Shown one piece after another: positions 45,731 to 56,000 of a stretch of 64,000 bases of DNA. The stretch is taken from contig NC_057919.1 of the NCBI RefSeq assembly GCF_018873765.1, forward strand, positions 63,440,484 to 63,504,483, given 5' to 3'. Source of the stretch: Telopea speciosissima. Lineage: Eukaryota; Streptophyta; Magnoliopsida; Proteales; Proteaceae. The notes under the pieces were generated by a model, which saw nothing but the letters and a program-made list of their open reading frames with translations, was not told the DNA's origin and did no database searches. Each line of letters starts with the position of its first letter. Positions within the stretch are counted from its first letter, which is position 1. A program made the position numbers and the translations under genes.

Positions 45731-46474
45731 TCATATTATTAAGAGAGCATTAGGAGGGGTTAGTGATTTTAGGTGTTCAAATGAAATGTGAGGTTGGGGA
45801 AGTGAAGATGGTAAAAGATGTAAATCAGACACCCATTTGTTTATATCCTGAAGTAGAATTGTAGGATTTGGTTTGGAATTATTAAAAGCAATTGAGTTCC
45901 ACATGATCCATATGAAATAGTAAGAGATTGAGAAAAAGGCTAAAAATGGCTTTTTATTAACTAAGAGTAGGGAGGATTGTAAACAAAGGTAGGATGTGGG
46001 ATAAACGGTTCCAAATCCATGAGCCTCTCTTTGTTTTGAAATTATATTTGAGCGGACAAGTGTGAGGGACGTATTTAGACTTAAGAATCTTAGCCCAAAG
46101 AGAGAAAGGGTTGGATGAGGAGACACCATCCAAGTCTAAGGAGAAAGAGATTGAATATGATCATAATTTAGGCGAAAGTTTAGACCCCCGAAATTCTTTG
46201 GTTTACACATAGCATTCCAAGATATGAGGGAAAGGTTTCTACTATTGGGAGGGACATCACGCCAAAAATTAGCATTGATGGAATCAAGGCGATGCCAAAA
46301 CATATTTGGGGAACAAAAAACATGACATTTGGTATGTAGGCATAGATCCAATGACAAATTGTACTTTAAGTCATAGAGTTGTCCAATTGAATCAAAAGGG
46401 GGAGAGTATTTTATCCGGGAGCATGGCCCAAGGGTCAATGGGAGCACGTACAGTTTATCTTCAACCACAATCAA
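45731..46474 (-). mobile_element. L1-type LINE fragment
   Basis: Minus-strand frames 46474-46136 and 46129-45731 carry L1 C-terminal features: SINANFWRDVPPNSRNLSLI, then SWNAMCKPKNFGGLNFRLN (the conserved W..IC.PK..GGL.. block after the reverse transcriptase), then a zf-RVT-like stretch with WIMWNSIAFNNSKPNP. The frame is broken by a stop near 46133. The copy is truncated at both ends. Confidence 0.65.
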
Positions 46475-46479
46475 GGTTT

Positions 46480-47855
46480 AAGAAATCTGTGAATTATGGT
46501 GAATATTCACTGCACCATCCTAGGGTTCACAAACTCTTATAGAGTTGTAGTATTTTCCCAAAACACCCTCGTGATGACCTCTCACACCCATCCCACACCC
46601 ATGACAAATGGATTCCCATTCACCATGGATTGAGGGAAACTGAGTCCTAATTGTAACTATGGATTGGTTTTTGCTCTTAAGCACCTATATCTGAAGACAT
46701 GAACATTTAACTCCAACTCATAGCCCACACATTGATAGTTCAATTTGGACCTACTTCAAGTGATTGATTAAAATCTCTGCCATGAAATGTGGACCTTTAT
46801 CTAACTCTAATTTGAATAATGGTGATGATGATTACACAAAACCTAAAAAATATAGTGTTTCTCTAAAGGAGGTAAGGTTTTTAAGATAGAGATTACAAGT
46901 GCAAATGGGCTGAGTTGGAAAATGAGCATGAGAGCCTGTTGTGGTTGGGCTTTACTTGTTTGGGCTATAATGTTTCAAGTCAAGCTTGACATATGAGAAC
47001 AAAGGACTTACATTTTGCCCTAAATTTTCAAAGGACCATTTATGGGACATAAATACCTTGATAGTGCCAATTGAACTACCATACTTTAGCACAAGCAAGC
47101 TATTGACTCATGTACCCATCAATACATATGAGAAAGAAAAACAAAGCAACACACACAATAATTATTTGACCAAAACAACTTAAACCCTAAACTATGATTA
47201 GAGTTAAAAATACATTTAATTAATCTATATTATATATTTGTAATTTATCTAATCCTTATATGCACGAGTTTTCTTTATTTTTGTCAATAAATTTTTTCTT
47301 ATTAAAAAAGAAAAGGAAAAAAGTTTCCCACGACGCTGGTGTACTATTATTGTCCTCTCACATGGTTTTTTTTATTTATTGTATTAAAAAGAGGAATTTT
47401 TTCATACGATGCTAGTGTATCATCTCCCTCTTACATTGAATTCTCAATAGTCAGTATCATCCCTGGTGTGGTGTGGAGAGATTTTCTCCACATTGGCATC
47501 GTGGGAAACCCTCTCCCTAAAAAAATAAGAGTATTTTCCTTGGAAACAATTTTTTTTTGGATAGAAGCCATAGCAACATTGACAACTAAAATGATGATTG
47601 CCCACTATACACGAGATGTGGAATAAAAATTAAAAATTTAATGGCCAATAACATAAACTTATGGTATAGTGAAATTCAATTATATGATCCAAAATTCTTG
47701 TAAAAATATTTCTGTACAAAAAATTTTGAATTTTTTAAGAGTAGACTAGATATATTGTCAAACAAAAAAAATAAAAAATAAAATATTGTGACTAATAATA
47801 CAATGTTTTCGTGTACAAATATCAACTACACTAGTGCATTTTGGGCTTGTTTTTT
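46480..47855. other. Intergenic, nothing recognised
   Basis: AT-rich DNA. A short inverted pair, CCCACGACGCTGGTGTA (about 47326) and CATACGATGCTAGTGTATC (about 47403), with CATTGGCATCGTGGGAAACC at 47490, suggests a small repeat but has no clear boundaries. Confidence 0.4.
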
Positions 47856-48176
47856 TTGAGGGGGAGGGGGAGGGACCAGATCGGGCTCCTCTACAGCATA
47901 GGGGTGTGCCGAACATCTTTAGGCGCACTACCAGAGATCACCAAGTAGAAGAGCTCCCATTTGGATGGCGCGGATTGAGTTAGGACAGCTGAGCATGGTG
48001 CACATTCGATCAACAGTAGCATGACTCACAAGACTTGGAAGTTGTGCCAGCTCGATCCGCATTGTCCAAATGGGAGCTCGTCCACATGGTGAGCTTTGGT
48101 GGTGCACCAGAAGATGTCTGATGCACCCTTGTGCTGTAGAGGCACTCGTTCTGAGCGGGACCCCCCGTCCCTTCAA
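47856..48176. mobile_element. Foldback element, about 145-bp arms
   Basis: Nearly the whole segment is an imperfect inverted repeat: outer TTGAGGGGGAGGGGG against TTGAAGGGACGGGGG, CTCTACAGCAYAAGGGTG, ACATCTT, and GAGCTCCCATTTGGAYRATG with its complement CATTGTCCAAATGGGAGCTC. The loop lies at about 48000-48035. No target duplication is visible. It codes for nothing. Non-autonomous MITE is the simplest reading; a transcript would fold into a miRNA-precursor-like stem. Confidence 0.7.
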
Positions 48177-48629
48177 CTGAACCCATTAAAGGTTATCCAT
48201 ACAAAATGAGAACACATAGAACAAATTACATCAATTTATAATCAATCTATTTATCGGGAAAGGAAAAATCTGTTTAATCTATGAGGTGGCATAAACTAAA
48301 GCTGAGTATTTTTGGTATATTATTGCTTGAAAAGTTAAGCCATTTTCCCCATAAAACCGTAGATGAAGTTTGCACAAAAAACACATTTAACCCGGCAAAT
48401 TTAGCAATGCATAAGCTCTAATAAACAATAGGGAAAAATGTTCTCTGGAAAAATCAGGAGAGTTTTCTTTTTATGAGGACAATTGTGGGGTAAAAGTGTG
48501 GAGCGTAAAAGCCCCCCCTACCAGGAGGGTCTTGGGTTCAAGTCATCTGGTTCTCATTTCCCCCCCCCACCCCAATCCTATAAAATAAAATAAACAATAG
48601 GGAAAAAGGTTCTCTAAACCAACGGGGTA

Positions 48630-48683
48630 GGATTTGGATCCTCTTGCGTCCACTCAACCCCAGGTCGCAAAGGATCCAAATCC
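48630..48683. mobile_element. 54-bp foldback with 9-bp target duplication
   Basis: It begins GGATTTGGATCC and ends GGATCCAAATCC; the inverted pairing continues into GCG/CGC. AACGGGGTA lies on both sides (48621-48629 and 48684-48692), a perfect 9-bp duplication as left by Mutator-type transposases. Only about 17 bp separates the arms. Confidence 0.75.
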
Positions 48684-49277
48684 AACGGGGTAAGGTACAC
48701 TAGTAACTTTGTGTCTACGTCTTTCTTAATTCCTCACATGAAATGATCTCATTGTTCTCCATTGTATGACGTCGTTTTGTCCCATCTCATTGGTTTGCTC
48801 AAGAATCCTCTCCCTAAACAATATATCAAGAGAACTAAATCAATACATCACAAAATAATAACTAATTATTGGGCAACCTAGGCCTAAGGCTCAATCATGC
48901 TTTGCTAGAAAATTTCACAAACCTACTCATCTCGGATAAAAATCATCTCCAATTCTTAGATCGAACAGTGCAGTGCAGTGTTGGTCTAGGAGAATGAAAT
49001 GTGGCATTTTTTGATCGTGCGGCTCAAGTTAAAACGACCCATTAATTTCAAATGGTACCCATATTACATCCGAATCTTCTCAGATGACCTGTCCGTGGCA
49101 AATTCGCCCTTTGTTTTTTTTTTCTTCATTTGTTCTGTTTTCCTTTATTCGGGTCTGTAATGTAACTTCCCCATACCCCTAGCTAATTCGGTTCATCTCT
49201 ACTTTGCTCTCTACGTCATCGATCTGCATCGTGAGCTCTCGTTGGTAATAAAAAATGAATCCAGATCAACTACCCAC

Positions 49278-49390
49278 ATGGGGACGGGTGGGGACAGATT
49301 TGACCCCTCCATTGGGCATGGATCCCGCATCCTAGAGGTGGGTCCCACACCCACATGGAGGGGTCAGATCTGTCCCCACCCGTCCCCATG
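49278..49390. repeat. Inverted repeat, about 36-bp arms
   Basis: Left arm 49278-49313 (CATGGGGACGGGTGGGGACA, then GATTTGACCCCTCCAT) pairs with right arm 49354-49390 at all but one or two positions. It could be a small MITE, but no target duplication was found. Confidence 0.75.
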
Positions 49391-50278
49391 TTCCCTTCCC
49401 CCTTTTTTTTTTTTTTGCTTTGTTCTTCGCATTGTACATTTGTACTCGTTTGATCAACCTTCGCCAAAAATCCGTCCTTCTGAAGTGACCATCCCTGGTT
49501 CTTTTCTTCCCGTGGAATCTGCCTACCTTTGCCTAAAAACCCAAATGCAGGGAGAAAAATAGGGAAAAATGGAGAAGAGATGGTTTGCAAGTTAGGGGTT
49601 AGATGAGAAATGGGAATAGGCATGGTGATGGTTTCGGTTATATGGGGTTTTAGAAGAAAGTAGAAGAACAAGGGAAGGAGATGAGGGTGAGACAGCCACG
49701 GAGGTTTCCTAGATAGAGTGTTCGTCATCATCGTTTTGGGATTCAAATTGAACAGGTCGACCTCAGATCCGGATGTAATATGAGTTTCACTTGCACTTGA
49801 TGGATCTCTTTAACATCAACCGCATGATAAAAATGCCACGTGTCACTTTCTAAAAAACCGTACTTCACAGCACTGCTCAATCTAAGAATTGGAGAGTACT
49901 TTTGAGTTGAGCTTGCCTCCACGGAGACGTGCGCCCAGGGTGCTGCCAAGGGATATCCAGCGGCTGAGTTGTGCTGCACACATCTCGGTGCATGTCTAGG
50001 GATGTGTGCAACACAACCCAACGGCTAGCAGCGCCCTGACAATTCCCTACTCCCTGAAGACGATCCTGATCCAAGTATTTTCATCCGCTCATTTGAGGCC
50101 CAAAAGAATAGTTACAGTCGAACCGAGATTCTCTGCACTATCGGTGAGGTGATGATGCACATCGGACGGCACAGCAAAGACCAAGTGGCGCTGCAGAGGA
50201 TTTTAATAAGTTACGGACCCCGACTACCGTGAACTGTAATACCAAGCGCCACTCTCTCTCTCTCTCTCTCTCTCCACA
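49391..50278. other. Upstream region of the PPP4R2-like gene
   Basis: Mixed-composition DNA with a (CT)n run at 50252-50274 just before a TATA-like box. Short frames on both strands (49270-50074 minus) show no family motifs. Confidence 0.4.
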
Positions 50279-50289
50279 TTTATATATGC
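50279..50289 (+). promoter_or_regulatory. Candidate TATA box, PPP4R2-like gene
   Basis: TTTATATATGC follows a CT-rich patch. Transcription from near 50315 would give a leader exon spliced to the acceptor at 51466 (ATGCAG). The leader donor could not be fixed. Confidence 0.35.
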
Positions 50290-51182
50290 ATTATCGGCGT
50301 ACCTGAATTACATTCATCTGCTGAAGCAGTCGAGGTGGAAGAGATTTTAGTGCACCGTGCTTCATATATAGGTATAGGGCTCCTTGCTCCGCAGATACAA
50401 TCTCAGATTTCAAGAAACTTGTCTAGCATTTGCTTCTCTGGTATAGCGAAATTGATTTCGTTAATATAGCTTATTTTTGTTTTCTTAAGATTAGGCTATC
50501 CACGGGTAAATAAAGAGCTTTAGATTTGTGGTTGGGTTCTGTGTATTTAAGAAGACTATGAACTTGCAAAGTTTTTTCTCTTCTTTTCCTTCTCATTAGA
50601 TGATTTGGGCGTCAGAAGGTTTAGCTTATTATGTTGCATGTAATGGTGTGTTTTGGGTAATATGGATTTGGTTTAAGTTTATGGTCAAGATTCCTTCTTT
50701 TAGGCTCGTAACCCTGGTTTCTACTGAATTTGTATCTGTGCTACGTACGTGTTTGTTCTGGTTGAGCTGGTGTGCTCCTTTGTGGGCTTAAGAAGACAAA
50801 CTGACTTTAATTTAAGTACACTAATGCAACTATGGCAAATATTGCTAGATTCACCACCGTGCTCATACCCAAAAAATTTCTGGAAACATTGTTTCTGGAA
50901 TTTCTGTCAGTTCGAGAAATTCTTGTTGAAATCCATTTTGTGTGTGCCCTGTACGTTACACCTATAAACTATAAGCACCAAGAGTAAGTGGGATTGGTTT
51001 TTTCTGAATGATATGGGTCTCATCACTTCCAATCATAGTTAACAAATGGGTCATTTATCACTGCATTCAGGATACGCTTCTGTGTGTTCACTTCCAGAAA
51101 CACCCTAGAAATAGTGAATTTTCAGGATCCATACTTAAAGTGTTGATGGACTACACATTTTCAGAGTGCTGGGTAGCAACCT

Positions 51183-51372
51183 GACATTCCTAATATGATT
51201 CCCAAGGAAAATAAAATAGAGTATAGAGTGCTTTACATGTTCAATTGAAAACGATGATATTGAGGTATTGGTTGTTGACATTCCTAATATGATTCCCAAG
51301 GAAAATAAAATAAAATATAGAGTGCTTTACATGTTCAATTGAAAACGATGATATTGCGGTATCGGTTGTTGA
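51183..51372. repeat. Two tandem copies, 95-bp unit
   Basis: GACATTCCTAATATGATTCC through GGTATTGGTTGTT is repeated directly with only a few differences (starts 51183 and 51278). It lies in the presumed 5' UTR intron about 90 bp before the first coding exon. Confidence 0.9.
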
Positions 51373-51485
51373 ACTATTTTCATCATGCCATATCTTATAA
51401 TACTTTTTTAAAAAAAAAAGAAAATGTCGAATATATAATTATCGTATATCTGATCCTCTCATGCAGGTGGCAGGGTGGAGGTTCA

Positions 51486-53879
51486 ATGAAAATGACTGCA
51501 ACAGAAAATTCTCAGTCTTCATCATTTTCTTCTAATGCCCTGAATTATCAATTTAAAGATCCTGATAAACATCTCTCAAGTCACGGGTATGTACTATTTC
51601 TTGCTTGATGCTCATTTCTTCTTTAATACTGTCTTATGATGTAACGTTATTATGTTAAACCTCGCAAATTTTATTGCATTCAATAACCTGGATTCTTTAC
51701 AAGGTTATCATCTATTCATTTGCATTCCTTTCTCTATTTCCCTCTCACTGAACTGCAAGGTTCTCTAAATCTCAGTTTCGATCAGCCAAAAACCGAGATA
51801 TGGTCGAAACTAGTCGAAACCTAGTTGAAGGTAGGTACTTTTTCCCAGACAACTTGAGACTGTGGTTTTGAGGCCCAGAAAGGGTTTTTAGGTCTGATTT
51901 TTGGCATAAAACTATTTTTGACATTCTAAACACAATGCACGAACTATTTTCACAAAAATAAAAAAAAAAAAAATAAAAAAAAAAAAAAATAAAAAAAAAA
52001 TAAAAAAAATTCAAAATGGTATTTGTGGTTATTGACCCAAGTTTACTAGTGTACGCTACAGTGTAACATTAGCCATATTATAAATACCAAGTTCTTTAAG
52101 TCTTAAAGTACTTGAAAACAAAATAATTCATCTTAACCAAATAAAACATAAATTATACAACACTCACCGAGACTACGTACCACTAAAGATGTTGGAGCCG
52201 TTCCTCTGAATGCACCACATATGTATCCCATGACATGTTTTGGGCCCAATTGTTCTGATAGTCTATAACTGCCCATTGATAAGCCCCATCATCAACTTGT
52301 ATGAGATATCCCAATTTCGGGAAGGGCTCACTGAGACTGTAAGAAGGTGGAGTTGGCACACATGGCTGGGATAGATACCCGAAGATACTGTTTGAGATTG
52401 AAGGTTCAAACACCACCCTAGGATGCTTGATACAGCTCTTAGATGCAAGATCCGTCGAAGTTACGCGAAGAAATGCGAGGATTTGGGCCAAAATCAGCCT
52501 CCCCTAGTCGAAACCTGCGAAACCTGGGAGTTCTCTACTGAAATCTTGCGAAATGGGAAAGTTTCGATCACAACTTAGTATTATAAGAGGCTGGTTCAAC
52601 CAAGTTTTGAGTGAAACTACTGTTTCAGTCGAAACATGCTTGAAACCAGTCGGTACCGATCGAAACCAGGTATTTTTTAGAGTACATTGTTTACTCGTCT
52701 CGGAAGTCTGCGAAACCGAGACCTAGAGATTTGTTTCCATGCTGAACTGTCCTCCCATCAAGGCTATACATCTTTGATTTTGAGATGAAAATTTATTTTT
52801 CTGTGCTTTTGGGGTGCACATGATCACCAGTGACACTTGCTGTTTTGCATACTCTTAACTCTATTTTCTCCAATTTGGAAATCTTCGGCAGTTTTCAATT
52901 CATCCTTCAGCTGGCAGTGTATAAATTATATTAATCATTTATATAACTGGACAGGCATGTTTTCTTGAGTTAAGAAGATGACACTCATTTATGGACTTCG
53001 AGCTGTCAGTTCAGTTGAGTGAATCTAAGAGATCATTCCTGAAAGTATATTCATCTTTTGCTTTTGTGTTATGGTTACCGTCCTATAACCCTCAGTTGTT
53101 TTTTTTTTAATATATATATATATCTATATACTTTTAAAAACAATTTACTGACAAATATTTCATTAGAAAGAAGGGGAAAATAATAGAGAACCAAATTGAC
53201 AAACACTCTAAGAACAACACAACAACAGTCACCTGCCAACTGATCATGGCTACTACATTGGAATTGTAAATGTGGAAGTGTAAAAGTAGAATTTGATCTG
53301 TCATCATTTGAATCCCAAGTGTTAATTGGGAAGGATTTTGCTTGATCTGGGTCTCCGTATCCACATGAATGAGATGTTCATGGAGGGTGCTTGGGACTGA
53401 GCCTCTACGATGAGATGGGACAATTTCCAAGGTCCACTGGATCCTGACTACTGCCTGCCATGGAAATAGTTGAATTTCCCATGATTTCCAAACTTGTAAG
53501 GCCACTAGAATAGGCAAGCCTGAGGGTAAAGTGGTTGTGATATTTGGTCTGAATGTATTTTCTGCTGTAGTAGGATGAAGCTGAGAGTTAATTTAGGCAC
53601 CATAACTCTCTGTGGACGCCTACAAAATCCTGGATGGACCAAAGTTCCCTATAAAGCACCCATTGGAGTTAAGTTCCAGAATGTGGAAGATCAGTCATTA
53701 TGCTGCACTTAAATGCTTAACTGTTCAAGATTGTTTTTTTCTGCAAGTTACTTACTTTTATTCACTATGTTATTAATGTTTTATTGCCTTTGGCATAAAA
53801 GGGATGAGGCAAAAAATAGGGAGACCACTGATGAAGTTAGAGAGATACTGGAAGTCATTGCAACCACTGGAAAGTTTTG
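51486..53879 (+). CDS. PPP4R2: Protein phosphatase 4 regulatory subunit 2-like, N-terminal part
   Basis: Probable PP4 regulatory subunit R2, which targets the PP4 catalytic subunit to substrates, including DNA-repair factors, in the nucleus. Two coding exons are visible: 51486-51586 and 53802-53879, joined with GT-AG and matching phase, for 59 codons plus two bases. The second exon encodes TTDEVREILEVIATTGKFW, matching the start of the PPP4R2 domain, in which HDW normally follows; the exon ends within that Trp codon at a GTATGT donor. The 33 residues before it are Ser/Asn-rich and unconserved. The next exon was not found in the remaining 10.1 kb, so the gene either has a very long intron or is broken. 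Met1 is MKMTATENSQ; a second Met lies two codons on. Confidence 0.68.
51768..52731. mobile_element. Repeat with CTCGGTTTCG-type inverted ends
   Basis: Left AAATCTCAGTTTCGATC and right CGAAACCGAGACCTAGAGATTT are imperfect inverted ends. GTCGAAAC/GATCGAAACC words repeat just inside both. The core has A-rich runs at 51958-52008. No coding capacity; the family is uncertain. It lies in the intron between the two PPP4R2-like exons. Confidence 0.4.
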
Positions 53880-54807
53880 GTATGTTTCCTTTCCTTATGC
53901 TATTGAGATCTTGTGTTTGCAGGCTTCTCTGAACCTCTTGAACTGTTGAAAAGGTCCTACATGGTCTAGGCAGTTATGCCCCTGGATGATGCTTAGTCTA
54001 TATTGTTGCAGTACCATGTTTTGCTTAATCTTTGACACTCAATCAATTGACCCCATGAGTACCCCTGCCAAAAAAATTTAAAAGGTGAGACCATGTGGGA
54101 GATCCCTTTGCTCAATCATTAGTTTGATATGTTGATTTCTGCCATCTGATGGATCATAGATAGGGTGCTTTCCACCCTGCAGCCTTTGGAGTGAGTGGCT
54201 GGTGCTGGAATGGTATTTTTAATTTATAGCTAGTTTGTTACTAGACTAGCCACAAATTGGGTATTTTGGACTGGTAAGAATATGCACCCACTTTATGGTG
54301 GAGGTTCTGGGTTCATACTAACTAAATATATTGTCTTATATGGGGTTCCCATGTAACTCTGTGTGTGTGTGTGGGTCATGCGTGATGCAGTTGCATTAGG
54401 TGTTAATCCCGTATGGAGTCCTATATCCAAGCTTGGGAGGCTCATAAGGTGCTGTTGGCAGTTCAATTGGCTGAAATTGACCTTTGGGTAGCTATATTAT
54501 AGGTTGGGTCTTTTATTTTTTTTGGGTTTCATTGTAATGGGCCTATTTATAAGCCCATATGTGGGGATAAAGTTAAACACAGGAGTAGTAGTTAAACTAA
54601 ATATTTGGGTTAATTTAGAATACTTAATAGCTAGATAGAGTTCTGTTTGGAGTTTATTTACTTTATTGAGTGTGTTAGAGTGATTAGGAGTCCTTTTATG
54701 AATCAAATTAGGAATTTTAGAAGGTCTTCATATATATAACATACATCCCATCAATTACAGTTGATTTGAATAAAGAATATGAAAATTTTCTTTTTGAGAG
54801 AGTTTTG

Positions 54808-54951
54808 TTGCGCTATTGCAACCATCAGTTTTCCGGGTTCGAAACATGGAAACAGCCTCTCCGCGAAGCGGGGGTAAGGCTGTTTACATTTGCCCCTCCT
54901 AGACCCTGCAGTAGTTGGAGCCTTGTCCACTGGATGCTTTTTTTTTTAAAT
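54808..54951 (+). mobile_element. Au-type SINE, degraded
   Basis: Plus-strand segments match the Au SINE: GGGTTCGAAACATGGAAACA (B-box region), CCTCTCCGCGAAGCGGGGGT, AAGGCTGTTTACAT, CCTAGACCCTGCAGTAG, GAGCCTTGTCCACTGGATGC, then a run of T. The tRNA-like head is eroded. It is the second copy besides 16144-16306. Confidence 0.8.
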
Positions 54952-56000
54952 TAGTTTTGGTGTTGTTGAGTAGTGCATACAGCCTGATTTCTTCTCTTCT
55001 CTTCTCTCTCTTCTTCCTCCCAAGAAGATCGATCTCATCTCGTTTCCCTACCCTTCCATTTATCTGATTTCTTCCCTTAACAACATAGTTGCTTCCTTTA
55101 TCTCAGATCTAATCACATATTTGGTCATTAGGCATGCTTGCATCTAGATCCATAATCTGGATTTTCATATTGCGTGAATGTGGCTAAAAATGGTGTGGGG
55201 GAGGGGAATTAATTACATGTAGGAACATACAGCTGATGTGGACAGGGAAATTGGACACTGCCCTCTCTACCACACAGCTGAAGACGATAACAAAAATGAC
55301 CATTACATTTTGAAGGATGGGTGCATACAGTTAAACACTCATGTGGTCAGACTATTGCCTTTCATACTAGGGGGTGGTCTAGATTGGGTTCATAATCTGT
55401 CCATGTCCTGAAATAGGAATGGGCCACTTACCCAAAGGGATATACATCATCTCCCTGATGGTGGCACATGCATGTGTCAAATGTTTGCAAAGTCAAATTG
55501 GATTTGAATATCATGAGGAGTGGCATTCAATCAAAAGTTTCAAAGACTCATGATTTCATTACAGAAAGTTTGTTATAGATTTCACGAAACGTTTTCTTAT
55601 GATATTAGTAAAATTATGGATAATGTTAAATGAACCTTGAGCAGTAGAGGATGTAGAAGTCACATTATAAAATACTATTGTCTATGTAGCGTAACAAATT
55701 ATACTGAATTACTAATAGATGATCTCATCCTTCAAGTTTTAAAAACTTCAGTAAATGAGGTAATACATTGTAGTTTCAAAATTTTAAGAAGTTGAAGTGG
55801 CGTCTCTATTAGGAAGCTAAGTTTATGTCTAATAAGAGATGGATTGTTGAGATAATAATGTAGTGATAATAAATTAGTTCTCGACAAGGTGTCAAATCTC
55901 AATACATGTTGATTGCATCGGTCTGATACATTTTGAGATTGGCCACGTTGATACGAAACAAAACCGATTCATAAAATTTATATACAAAATTTATCGAACC
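54952..56000. other. Intron or intergenic, nothing recognised
   Basis: AT-rich DNA without a supported exon of the PPP4R2-like gene and without defined repeat ends. Confidence 0.4.

Noticed and set aside
48490-48570. Possible tRNA-like or SINE head (GGTTCAAGTC)
   Set aside because: Only a B-box-like decamer is visible; no A box, cloverleaf or SINE tail could be matched.
49242-49746. ORFs of 106 and 158 aa around 49.3-49.7 kb
   Set aside because: They cover a foldback repeat and a poly-T tract on opposite strands; no recognisable domain.
53134-53517. 127-aa minus-strand ORF between the PPP4R2-like exons
   Set aside because: No conserved motif; lies in the intron on the opposite strand and is probably chance.
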